From the NCBI GenBank assembly GCA_016179045.1, contig JACOSL010000057.1, positions 1-44,371 of the forward strand: a stretch of DNA of 44,371 nt. Reading direction: 5' to 3'. Numbering within the stretch: position 1 is the stretch's first letter; the number at the start of each line of letters is the position of its first letter. The notes below the pieces were generated by a model. That model searched no databases. It was given only the letters and a program-made list of their open reading frames with translations, and was not told the DNA's origin. The translations under genes were made by a program, and so were the position numbers. This DNA is from Fimbriimonas ginsengisoli. GTDB lineage: Bacteria > Armatimonadota > Fimbriimonadia > Fimbriimonadales > Fimbriimonadaceae. Positions 1 through 6,500 of this stretch are shown piece after piece.

Positions 1-224
1 GCCACGCGTTCGACCGTCAACCCGAGCACGGAAAGCCACGCCTGGACCCGGCAGGCCGCGATAAGCACGACCATCGCGGTCGCCATGTAGAACAGAGCCT
101 CCGAATTAAGCAGAACGGCCACGATGCCGAGGAACAGGGCGGCGACGCCAAGCGCCGTGCCCGCCACGTTGCGCAAGGCTTGGTCGGGCCCGTAAAGCTG
201 GACCTGCTTACCCTTTGTAGCCAC
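1..224 (-). CDS. DUF58-type membrane protein, N-terminal part only
   Basis: Reading leftward from a GTG at 224-222, an open frame runs off the window edge. About 74 residues are visible: a short polar start, then two hydrophobic stretches separated by LLNSEALFYMA. This matches the two-helix membrane anchor at the start of DUF58 proteins. The stop of the MoxR gene lies 3 nt upstream, and a DUF58 gene directly after moxR is a very common arrangement in which MoxR acts as a chaperone-like AAA+ ATPase for VWA/DUF58 partners. The diagnostic DUF58 core lies outside the window, so the family call rests on topology and neighbour. The start codon is provisional because no strong ribosome binding site precedes it. 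Confidence 0.55.
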   Translation of the reverse strand, partial: MATKGKQVQLYGPDQALRNVAGTALGVAALFLGIVAVLLNSEALFYMATAMVVLIAACRVQAWLSVLGLTVERV

Positions 225-227
225 AGC

Positions 228-1178
228 TTAGGCCACCGGAACTGGGGCCACGATGCCCTCGAGCACCCGCTCGATGACCTCGCCGGCGCCGCCTCCCCTC
301 ATGCGAAGCTCCGCGCGCGGGAGCACGCGATGGGCCAGAACGGGCACCGCGACCGCCTTCACATCGTCGGGCCTGACGAACTCGCTGCCGTGCATCGCCG
401 CGTGCGCCTGCGCGGCCCGCAAGAGATAAAGCGATCCGCGAGGCGAGGCCCCAAGGTGAAGTTGGCTGCTTTCGCGCGTGCCTCGCACGACGTCGACGAC
501 GTAGTCGCGGACCGACTCGTGCACGAATACCTCGCGCACCGCCGCCTGCATTTTGAGCAGCTCCTTCATGCTGATGACCTCTCGCACCGAGTCGAGCGGC
601 TGGTCCGCTTGCTGCGTTCGCAAGATCGTGCGCTCGCTGTCCCGCTCTGGATACCCAAGCGAAATCCGCATGAAGAATCGGTCGAGTTGAGCTTCAGGCA
701 AGGGAAATGTGCCCGTCATCTCAATCGAGTTTTGGGTTGCGAGCACAAAGAAGGGGTTGGGCAACTCGCGCGAAATGCCGTCGGTCGTCACCTGTCGCTC
801 TTCCATGGCCTCCAGCAGCGCGGACTGCGTCTTGGGGGTGGCCCGGTTGATTTCATCGACCAAGACTATGTTTCCGAAGACTGGCCCGGCCCGAAATTCG
901 AATTGGGCGGTCTTCTGGTTGAAGATCGACGAACCTGTGATGTCGGACGGAAGAAGGTCGGGCGTGAATTGGATGCGTCGAAAATCGCCCCCAATCGAAC
1001 GGGCCAACGCCTTAGCCAGGGTGGTCTTGCCGACGCCGGGGACGTCCTCGATCAGAAGGTGCCCATTGCAAAGGAGGGCGAGAACGGCGTCTGCCACGGT
1101 ATCCGTCTTGCCCACGATGGCGCGCTCGACCTCGGCGATCATAAGTTGCGCCTTCGACGCAATTTCCGAAACTTTCAA
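228..1178 (-). CDS. MoxR family AAA+ ATPase
   Basis: A 316-residue AAA+ ATPase of the MoxR family. Walker A (PGVGKTT) is at about residues 47-53, Walker B is VLVDEINRA, and there are typical MoxR segments RIQFTPDLLPSDITG, LLEAMEERQVT and FPLPEAQLDRFFMR. The C-terminal lid carries ASPRGSLYLL. The open frame extends upstream to 1325, but I prefer the TTG at 1178: GAGGT lies 7 nt before it and the length then matches the family. A GTG at 1214 is the alternative. MoxR proteins act as chaperones that load cofactors or remodel VWA-domain partners. The adjacent DUF58 gene is the expected partner, and the two are probably co-transcribed. Confidence 0.9.
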   Translation of the reverse strand: MKVSEIASKAQLMIAEVERAIVGKTDTVADAVLALLCNGHLLIEDVPGVGKTTLAKALARSIGGDFRRIQFTPDLLPSDITGSSIFNQKTAQFEFRAGPVFGNIVLVDEINRATPKTQSALLEAMEERQVTTDGISRELPNPFFVLATQNSIEMTGTFPLPEAQLDRFFMRISLGYPERDSERTILRTQQADQPLDSVREVISMKELLKMQAAVREVFVHESVRDYVVDVVRGTRESSQLHLGASPRGSLYLLRAAQAHAAMHGSEFVRPDDVKAVAVPVLAHRVLPRAELRMRGGGAGEVIERVLEGIVAPVPVA

Positions 1179-1228
1179 GACCGATACCTCAGCAACGACG
1201 CTCAAACCCTTCACCTCTAGACGATGCG

Positions 1229-1253
1229 GGCCTCCCAAACTTGCCGGGAGGCC
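1229..1253. repeat. Inverted repeat between divergent moxR and ROK genes
   Basis: GGCCTCCC (1229-1236) and GGGAGGCC (1246-1253) are perfect 8-bp arms around a 9-nt loop, in the 172-bp divergent intergenic region. It could be an operator, or a leader hairpin of the moxR transcript. No T-tract follows, so it is unlikely to be an intrinsic terminator. Confidence 0.4.
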
Positions 1254-1338
1254 GGACCGATGTTGTCTACGACGCACAACTGGACGAGTGCGGCAATATG
1301 ACGCTTTGCGGAGGCCAAATGGCACGTGACGCGGGTGC

Positions 1339-1344
1339 TAGACT
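1339..1344 (+). promoter_or_regulatory. Candidate -10 box for the ROK kinase gene
   Basis: TAGACT matches four of six positions of TATAAT and is followed by six bases and then the GTG start. This would place the transcript start at or next to the start codon. No good -35 is visible, so the call is tentative. Confidence 0.35.
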
Positions 1345-1350
1345 CTGCGC

Positions 1351-2376
1351 GTGGAGCCTCGGAGCGTCGTCGCCGTCGACCTGGGAGGCACGAACGTGCG
1401 TGCGCGGGCTTACCTGGCGGGAGGCGAGCCGGCCGGGGCAAGAGTCGATCGGCCCTCGCACGCTCAATCCGGCCTAGAGGCAGTCCTAGAGGCTCTGGCA
1501 AGCGCGATCCAGTCGGCGACCGAGGTCGCGGAGGTTCCCCCCAGGGCGGTTGGACTCGCGGTGCCCGGGCACATCGACGATGCGGCAGGGCTCGTGCGCT
1601 GGGCGCCCAACTTTGGCGAGACGGTCGACGGGGTGTTTCGCTATTGGGAGGACGTTCCACTCAAGCGCGCCCTCGAGGAGCGTTGTGGACTGCCTGTCCG
1701 CATGGACAACGACGCGAACCTGGCCGCTCTTGGCGAGTATCTCTATGGCGGCGGCAAGGGCCACGCTCGATGTCTGGTCATGTTCACCATCGGCACCGGG
1801 ATCGGGGGCGGCGTCATCCTCGGGCCCGGCGCGACCACCGGCCGGTCGGGTGGGCCGCTCATGCTGGTCGGCGGCAACAAGGGTGGCGCCGAGCTCGGCC
1901 ACCTGATGGTGATGCAGGGCGGCCTCGACTGCAACTCAGGCGAGTATGGATCCCTGGAGGCCTACTGCCAAAAGGACGCCATCGTGCGGCGAGCGGTGCA
2001 TCGCCTTCGGCGCGGCAGAAAATCACTCTTGCGGGAGCTTGCGGGCGGGGATTGGGCGCGCGTGACCCCCGCGATGATCAGCCAGGCTGCGGAGCAGGGC
2101 GACGAGTTGGCCCTCGAAGTGTGGGCGGAGATCGGCACGGCCCTTGGCGCCGGCATCGGCAGCGCGATCAACGTGTTCGCGCCCGACATCGTGGCGATCG
2201 GCGGCCAGATCGCAAAGGCATGGGAGTTCATTCTGGGCCCCGCCAGACGCGCTGCCCGAGACTGTGCGATTCCCACTCTGTTCCGCGATTGCAACATCCT
2301 CCAGGCTGAACTCCTTGACGACGCGGGGATGTTGGGCGCTTCCGCGCTCGCCCACGGCGAACTGGATGGAGCTTGA
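1351..2376 (+). CDS. ROK family sugar kinase (glucokinase-like)
   Basis: A 341-residue ROK protein starting at GTG 1351. Visible features are the phosphate-binding DLGGTN (residues 10-15), the MDNDAN segment with the catalytic aspartate (about 121), the glycine-rich TIGTGIGGG (146-154), and ELGH (181-184), which supplies sugar-hydroxyl and metal contacts. The usual ROK zinc site CxCGxxGC is degraded: at 193-200 the sequence reads DCNSGEYG, with a single cysteine. Substrate is probably glucose or N-acetylmannosamine, phosphorylated with ATP in the cytoplasm; the sequence does not settle which. A TAGACT box ends 6 nt before the GTG, a spacing expected of a leaderless message. Its stop overlaps the next small gene (TGATG). 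Confidence 0.88.
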   Translation: MEPRSVVAVDLGGTNVRARAYLAGGEPAGARVDRPSHAQSGLEAVLEALASAIQSATEVAEVPPRAVGLAVPGHIDDAAGLVRWAPNFGETVDGVFRYWEDVPLKRALEERCGLPVRMDNDANLAALGEYLYGGGKGHARCLVMFTIGTGIGGGVILGPGATTGRSGGPLMLVGGNKGGAELGHLMVMQGGLDCNSGEYGSLEAYCQKDAIVRRAVHRLRRGRKSLLRELAGGDWARVTPAMISQAAEQGDELALEVWAEIGTALGAGIGSAINVFAPDIVAIGGQIAKAWEFILGPARRAARDCAIPTLFRDCNILQAELLDDAGMLGASALAHGELDGA

Positions 2377-2537
2377 TGCGCAAACAGGAACCCGAAGATC
2401 GTCCGATCCGACTCAAGCGAAAGGAGATCACGCTGCCGGATGGGCGGAAGCTGTACGTCTACGAGGAATCGGACGACGACCCGACCGACAAGCCCACCCC
2501 CGACACCAATGACAAGAGAGAACCGTCGAATGGATAA
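2376..2537 (+). CDS. Small hypothetical protein, 53 aa
   Basis: A short frame whose ATG overlaps the TGA stop of the ROK gene (TGATG) and whose TAA overlaps the start of the following lipoprotein gene (ATGGATAA). The product has a basic N-terminal half, a central ITLPDGRKLYVYEES segment that reads like a beta hairpin, and an acidic, proline-containing, probably disordered tail (SDDDPTDKP). It has no signal peptide or membrane segment. The tight coupling on both sides supports translation. I do not recognise the family. Confidence 0.55.
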   Translation: MRKQEPEDRPIRLKRKEITLPDGRKLYVYEESDDDPTDKPTPDTNDKREPSNG

Positions 2538-2781
2538 GATGCGACGGTTCATCGAACTATCCATTGGGGTTCTCCTGCTCGCGGGCTGCGCCGGCATGAA
2601 GGAGTCGCAGTGGAAGCCCTACGTCGGCGACAGCCAGACCAAGGTGTATTACAAGAACGTGCCCGACCTGCGCGACAAGATTCCCAAGGCGCGGCGCGTG
2701 GAGTTTGGCAGCACGGCGGATGCTGAGGCGGACGGCTACCATTCGGTCCAAGAAGGAGCCTCTGAAACCCCCGAGCCGTAG
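2530..2781 (+). CDS. Small lipoprotein with degenerate Ada-type motif
   Basis: An 83-residue protein beginning MDKMRRFIEL with a hydrophobic core and lipobox LLAGC (cysteine about residue 20), so it should be an acylated lipoprotein. The open frame extends to 2440, but the ATG at 2530 gives a proper signal peptide and is coupled to the stop of the preceding small gene. A second ATG at 2539 is possible. The mature part holds TKVYYKNVPDLRDKI followed by VEFGSTADAEADGYHS. This spacing resembles the small Ada-like zinc-binding motif (KVYH...C...KKI...F.S..EA...GYRPC..C), but every cysteine has been replaced. That resemblance is from memory of the family and is inference. Function unknown. Confidence 0.7.
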   Translation: MDKMRRFIELSIGVLLLAGCAGMKESQWKPYVGDSQTKVYYKNVPDLRDKIPKARRVEFGSTADAEADGYHSVQEGASETPEP

Positions 2782-2831
2782 GGCCGACAATAGCCTGGTA
2801 AGCTCAAGATTGCTGGAGACGAGCTAGCCGC

Positions 2832-4052
2832 ATGACCGAAGTGATCATGCCCAAGATGGGCGACGCCATGGAGGAGGGGGTCCTTCTCGAATGGCTCAAA
2901 AAGGAAGGCGATTCCGTCAAGTCGGGCGAGGTGCTGGGCACGATCCAGACCGACAAAGCCACCCTCGAGCTTGAGGCGCCCGGCACGGGCACGTTGGCCG
3001 GCGTTCTCGTCCAGCCCGGCGCCACCGTCCCCGTCGGCAAGCCCATGGCGGCTTTGCTTAAGTCGGGCGAGAGCCTGCCCGCGGGTTGGGGCTCGGGCGA
3101 GCGCGTGGCGGAGCCGGTGGCGGTCGGAGTGGCCGCGCCTGCATCTTCTGCCCCGACGCAAGCGGCTGCCGTCATGCATCCGCCGGTCGATCTAGGCCGT
3201 ATTAAGGCTTCCCCGCTAGCCCGCAAGGTCGCGGAGCAGCTTGGCGTCAGCCTAACCGGCCTCACCGGCACCGGGCCTGGAGGGCGGATCGTCGAGAAGG
3301 ACGTGCAAGCCGCCGCGAGCGGCGCGCCGCCTGCTAGACCTCAGCCCGCCGCTCCGATCCTGGTCGGAACGGGTGACCGTAAGGTGAGCCTGACCCGCCT
3401 GCGCGCGATCACCGCCCAGCGAACGCTTCAAGCCAAGCAGCAGGCACCCCACTATTACGTCACCGTTGAGGCCGATGTCGAGAAGCTTCTCGGCCTCAAA
3501 GAGATGTTCGAGGAAGAGGAGAGCGGCAAGGTCTCGATCAACGACTTCGTGGTCAAGGCGTGCGCGCTGGCGTTGATCGACCTGCCCGAGGTGAACGCCA
3601 CGTTCTCGGGCGATTCGGTGACCGAGTTCGGCGCGGTTCATATCGGCATCGCGGCGGCGGTCGACGAAGGGCTGACCGTGCCCGTCTTGCGCAACGCGGG
3701 CTCCATGACCCTCCGCCAGATCGCCGAGCACACGCGTGATCTCGTCAAGCGGGCGCGCGAGAACAAGCTGAGCCTGGACGAACTCACCGGCAGCACGTTC
3801 TCGATCTCCAACATGGGCATGCTCGAGGTCGACAACTTCATCGCGATCATCAACCAGCCGAACGCGGCGATCCTCGCCGTGAGCAGCGTGCGCAAGAAGG
3901 TGGTGCCCACCGATGAGGACGAACTCGAGATCAGGCGGCGGATGAACCTCACCTGCTCGTTCGATCACCGGGTGGTGGACGGCGCGCGGGGGGCGGTGTT
4001 TCTCAACAAGGTGCGCGAGTATCTGGAAAATCCGACTCGGCTACTGGCGTAA
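2832..4052 (+). CDS. Dihydrolipoamide acyltransferase (E2 of a 2-oxo acid dehydrogenase)
   Basis: A 406-residue E2 subunit. An N-terminal lipoyl domain carries the lipoyl-lysine in QTDKATLE (K42). An Ala/Pro-rich linker leads to a peripheral subunit-binding domain (about 124-160, ASPLARKVAEQLGV then GTGPGGRIVEKDV). The C-terminal catalytic acyltransferase domain ends with SFDHRVVDG, whose histidine is catalytic (about 379). It transfers an acyl group from lipoamide to CoA inside the pyruvate or branched-chain dehydrogenase complex. No E1 or E3 gene is nearby, so the acyl specificity cannot be assigned. It is complete and of normal length. The 3' end overlaps the convergent hypothetical gene by 12 bp. 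Confidence 0.93.
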   Translation: MTEVIMPKMGDAMEEGVLLEWLKKEGDSVKSGEVLGTIQTDKATLELEAPGTGTLAGVLVQPGATVPVGKPMAALLKSGESLPAGWGSGERVAEPVAVGVAAPASSAPTQAAAVMHPPVDLGRIKASPLARKVAEQLGVSLTGLTGTGPGGRIVEKDVQAAASGAPPARPQPAAPILVGTGDRKVSLTRLRAITAQRTLQAKQQAPHYYVTVEADVEKLLGLKEMFEEEESGKVSINDFVVKACALALIDLPEVNATFSGDSVTEFGAVHIGIAAAVDEGLTVPVLRNAGSMTLRQIAEHTRDLVKRARENKLSLDELTGSTFSISNMGMLEVDNFIAIINQPNAAILAVSSVRKKVVPTDEDELEIRRRMNLTCSFDHRVVDGARGAVFLNKVREYLENPTRLLA

Positions 4053-4355
4053 TGACTCTCGGGCTCTAACCGCGCCGCCCAGGCCGTATAGCCGTGCGAC
4101 GAGCCGATCACGATCAAGCTTGCTGAATGCCGGTTGAGTCGCGCTTTCGCAAATCTGGTCGACGAATGCTTTCAGGCGGAGCTCATCCCAACCCTGGGCG
4201 TCTTCTGGCAAGGAATCGACGATCCGTCGTGTCTCGTCCATCAATCTTGCGTCCACCATATGGGAACGCGCAAGGGTAGGAGTACTCCAGGGCGACATCC
4301 CGAGCTGCTCGCGAAACACCCTTGCAACGTGGTCTCGGTAAGGTTTTTTCGCCAC
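4041..4355 (-). CDS. Hypothetical protein, 104 aa
   Basis: An open frame starting GTG with a basic N-terminus (AKKPYRDHVARVF) and a mostly helical, charged composition (RRIVDSLPEDAQ, FVDQICESA, DRDRLVARLYGLGG). It has no signal peptide or membrane segment. It converges on the E2 gene with a 12-bp overlap. TAGAAT lies 6 nt upstream of the GTG, the same -10-to-start spacing as for the ROK gene, so its message may be leaderless. I do not recognise the family. Amino-acid composition looks coding, but there is no domain evidence. Confidence 0.55.
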   Translation of the reverse strand: MAKKPYRDHVARVFREQLGMSPWSTPTLARSHMVDARLMDETRRIVDSLPEDAQGWDELRLKAFVDQICESATQPAFSKLDRDRLVARLYGLGGAVRARESLRQ

Positions 4356-4385
4356 AACGTGATTCTACCTAGGCGACGTTTTCAC

Positions 4386-4430
4386 CCCTCGGCACATCTC
4401 GTCGGGTGCCGAGGGTCTATCTTTTTCTGA
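4386..4430 (+). terminator. Rho-independent-type hairpin with T-rich tail
   Basis: CCCTCGGCAC (4386-4395) pairs perfectly with GTGCCGAGGG (4406-4415) around a 10-nt loop and is followed by TCTATCTTTTTCT. In the plus direction this looks like an intrinsic terminator. The nearest plus gene is the E2 gene ending at 4052, so it would stop read-through after antisense passage over the 104-aa gene. Confidence 0.5.
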
Positions 4431-4459
4431 TGCCTCGGCCTGCCCTGGCGACGAGGCAT
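4430..4459. repeat. Second hairpin beside the terminator
   Basis: ATGCCTCG (4430-4437) and CGAGGCAT (4452-4459) are perfect 8-bp arms around a 14-nt loop. It lies directly after the T-tract of the first hairpin and shares its CCTCGG/CCGAGG core. It is also the first hairpin met downstream of the 63-aa minus-strand gene, but lacks a T-tract in that direction. Confidence 0.4.
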
Positions 4460-4527
4460 TTGAAAATCACAGCCTGCCGTTTCACACTTATCCGCCGTCG
4501 ATTGGAGGCCAGTGAAGGGCTGGTCGC

Positions 4528-4719
4528 TCAGGCATTCTTAAACACCGGTTGAACTGTGTTTATGAAATCCTTGACGTTTGCGGCGGTTGCCGTCGGGTGA
4601 TTTGCAAGCCAGGCGGCAACCGCGACTGCTGTCGCTTCAATTGCCAGGAGATTGCGTTGATGGGCTTCCGTCATATGCGTTGGTTCGACGAAAGTGGGGA
4701 GAGCGAATTGTGTGTTCAT
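4528..4719 (-). CDS. Small orphan protein, 63 aa
   Basis: An ATG-started frame with a clear ribosome binding site (TGAGGA, about 6 nt upstream). The product starts with a polar segment, MNTQFALPTFVEPTHMTEAH. It continues with an alanine-rich helix, LLAIEATAVAVAAWLANH, then TAANVKDFINTVQPVFKNA, which reads as another amphipathic helix. It is too polar for a classical transmembrane helix. It stands alone between the ftsA 3' end and the twin hairpins, with its own upstream region containing a palindrome. I do not recognise the family. A phage-like or toxin-antitoxin role is possible but unsupported. Confidence 0.6.
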   Translation of the reverse strand: MNTQFALPTFVEPTHMTEAHQRNLLAIEATAVAVAAWLANHPTATAANVKDFINTVQPVFKNA

Positions 4720-4762
4720 GTGTGTCCTCAGTAACTAAGGCGTAGCACCCTAATTTGGTCAT

Positions 4763-4786
4763 AGAATACCCTGCAAAACATGCAGG
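4763..4786 (-). promoter_or_regulatory. Candidate promoter and operator of the 63-aa gene
   Basis: In the gene's direction a palindrome, CCTGCA-N5-TGCAGG (4770-4786), is followed after one base by TATTCT (complement of 4763-4768), which matches four of six -10 positions. The palindrome would sit in the -10/-35 spacer, a usual place for a repressor site. No good -35 is visible. Confidence 0.3.
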
Positions 4787-4869
4787 TGGTCTGCCAGCAT
4801 TTTCAGCGCTAGGCTCGCGTGGGAGCCGAGAGTCTATCCCTGCCGTCGTACAACCCGACACGTCTCCCG

Positions 4870-6087
4870 CTACGTCCGAATCACCGACCAGAGCGTGCGG
4901 ATTTTCTGCTTCCAGTCGGTGACCCCACTCGCGGGCACGAGCTCGTCCTCGAACGAATCGAGCGCGTAGCGAGCGAGACCCACCGCGGTGGCGAAGCTGT
5001 AGCCGCCATGCGCCTTGCCGTCCACGTCCGGCTCGCCCACGCGCACTCGCATATTCTTGAGCACGTCGCCAAACAGGTCGGCGCTGCCGGAAAGGCGGCT
5101 ACCGCCGCCGGTGAGCACGATTCCACCCGGAAGCATGCCGTTCAGCCCGCTGCGCTCGATCTGCTGCCACACCATCTTCGCGATCTCGCGCATCCGGCTT
5201 TCGATGATCTCGCATAGCACGCGGCGCTGGAGGGGGCGAGCCTCGGCCTGGCCAAGCTGGGTGACGGTGACCGATTCCTTCTCGCCCACCAGCCGCGCCA
5301 ACGCGCATCCCGCTTCGGTCTTGAGGCGCTCGGCCTCGTCCGGGCTCGTCTTGAGCAGCTTGCTCAGGTCGGAGGTCACCAACTGGCCGCCGATCGGCAA
5401 AGAGGCGCTAAACGCGATCGAGCCGCCCGAGAACACGGCCACATCGGTCGTCCCCCCGCCCACGTCGGCGACGACGACGCCTAAATCGAGCTCTTCCGCG
5501 GTCAGCACGCCCAAACCCGAGGCCAACGGCTGCAACACCATCTGCTCGACCTGGCGACCGGCCATGGAAACCGCCTTCTCGACGTTTTGCAGGTGGGTCG
5601 TCTGCCCGGTGACGAGATATGTCACGACCTCCAAACGCCCGCCGCTCATGCCGATCGGGCGCTGGATGCCCCGCTGGCCGTCGATGCGGAATTCGCGCGG
5701 GATCGCCTCGATCTGCTCGCGATCGGGCGGAAGCACCACTTGGCGGCTGTGGTTGATCACCTGCAGCACGTCCTCGCGGGTGATGGTGCGCGAGCGCGGA
5801 TAGATCGGCACGAAGCCCTGGGCGTTCACGCCTTCGAGGTGGGACCCGGCGATTCCGACGACGAGGGAGCCGATATCCTCACCCAGCTGCTGCTCGGCCC
5901 GCTGGATTGCGACCGTGATGGCGGCGCTCGTTTCGTCGAGGTCCGCGACGACGCCCCGGCGCACGCCTTTGCACTCAGCGGTTGCCGCCGCGCGAATGTC
6001 GAGCGCCCCACTCTTGCCATAGCAAGCGGCCAGACACGCGATCTTGGTCGAGCCCAAGTCGAGGACGGTGGCAAGCTCGCTGCTCAT
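4870..6087 (-). CDS. ftsA: Cell division protein FtsA
   Basis: A 405-residue actin-like ATPase that tethers FtsZ to the membrane and recruits later divisome proteins. The phosphate-1 motif is TVLDLGSTKIAC (residues 7-18), the phosphate-2 motif is VVVADVGGGTTDVAVF, and the adenosine motif is GGIVLTGGGSRL. The SHS2 (1C) insertion includes PREFRIDGQRGIQRPIGM. The last residues, DWKQKIRTLWSVIRT, form the amphipathic membrane-targeting helix, so the protein is complete. The ATG overlaps the sbp stop (ATGA). It is the last gene of the dcw operon, and ftsZ, its almost universal downstream neighbour, is absent. Confidence 0.96.
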   Translation of the reverse strand: MSSELATVLDLGSTKIACLAACYGKSGALDIRAAATAECKGVRRGVVADLDETSAAITVAIQRAEQQLGEDIGSLVVGIAGSHLEGVNAQGFVPIYPRSRTITREDVLQVINHSRQVVLPPDREQIEAIPREFRIDGQRGIQRPIGMSGGRLEVVTYLVTGQTTHLQNVEKAVSMAGRQVEQMVLQPLASGLGVLTAEELDLGVVVADVGGGTTDVAVFSGGSIAFSASLPIGGQLVTSDLSKLLKTSPDEAERLKTEAGCALARLVGEKESVTVTQLGQAEARPLQRRVLCEIIESRMREIAKMVWQQIERSGLNGMLPGGIVLTGGGSRLSGSADLFGDVLKNMRVRVGEPDVDGKAHGGYSFATAVGLARYALDSFEDELVPASGVTDWKQKIRTLWSVIRT

Positions 6088-6500
6088 GTATTCGTCTCCG
6101 GCACCATCGCGGCTTGCTGCTGGGCAAGCCGTTGGAGCCGCTGGCGCTCACGCGCGTCCTGCCATTTTGTCAGAAGAAAGCGCCGAATGAGGCTTAGGTT
6201 CGTAAAGATTCGCGCGCCAAGTACGAGAGCCACGGCCAAATACAGCGGAATGTAGATTTTGTCGCCGAGCCAGGCGATCCCGCCCGCGATCAGACAGTTC
6301 GAGATAAAGCCGGTCACGAACACGTCGATGTGGAACTTGCCCTCGAGGCCGCCGCGGATGCCCCCGCACACCGTGTCGAGCCCGGCCAGGCAGGCCACCG
6401 CCATGTACTGGCCCCACACTCCCGGCAGCGGTCCGGCCACGAAGATCAACGCGAGCGCGATCCCGATGAACAGGCCGATGAGGGGCAGCAGGAAGATCAC
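6084..6500 (-). CDS. sbp: Small basic protein Sbp, DUF1290
   Basis: A 138-residue membrane protein of the DUF1290 family, with about four hydrophobic helices (LLPLIGLFIGIALALIFVAG; YMAVACLAGLDTVCGGIRGG; FVTGFISNCLIAGGIAWLGD; LYLAVALVLGARIF). A basic, Gln/Arg-rich cytoplasmic tail (RERQRLQRLAQQQ) follows. LAGLDTVCGGIR is a typical family segment. It is found beside DUF881 genes and ftsA, mainly in Gram-positives; its function is not established. It overlaps the DUF881 gene and ftsA by 4 bp each, so translation is coupled. Confidence 0.85.
   Translation of the reverse strand: MIFLLPLIGLFIGIALALIFVAGPLPGVWGQYMAVACLAGLDTVCGGIRGGLEGKFHIDVFVTGFISNCLIAGGIAWLGDKIYIPLYLAVALVLGARIFTNLSLIRRFLLTKWQDARERQRLQRLAQQQAAMVPETNT

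Noticed and set aside
180..1220. 346-aa plus-strand frame opposite moxR
   Set aside because: Shadow of moxR with His/Arg/Leu-rich composition and no domain.
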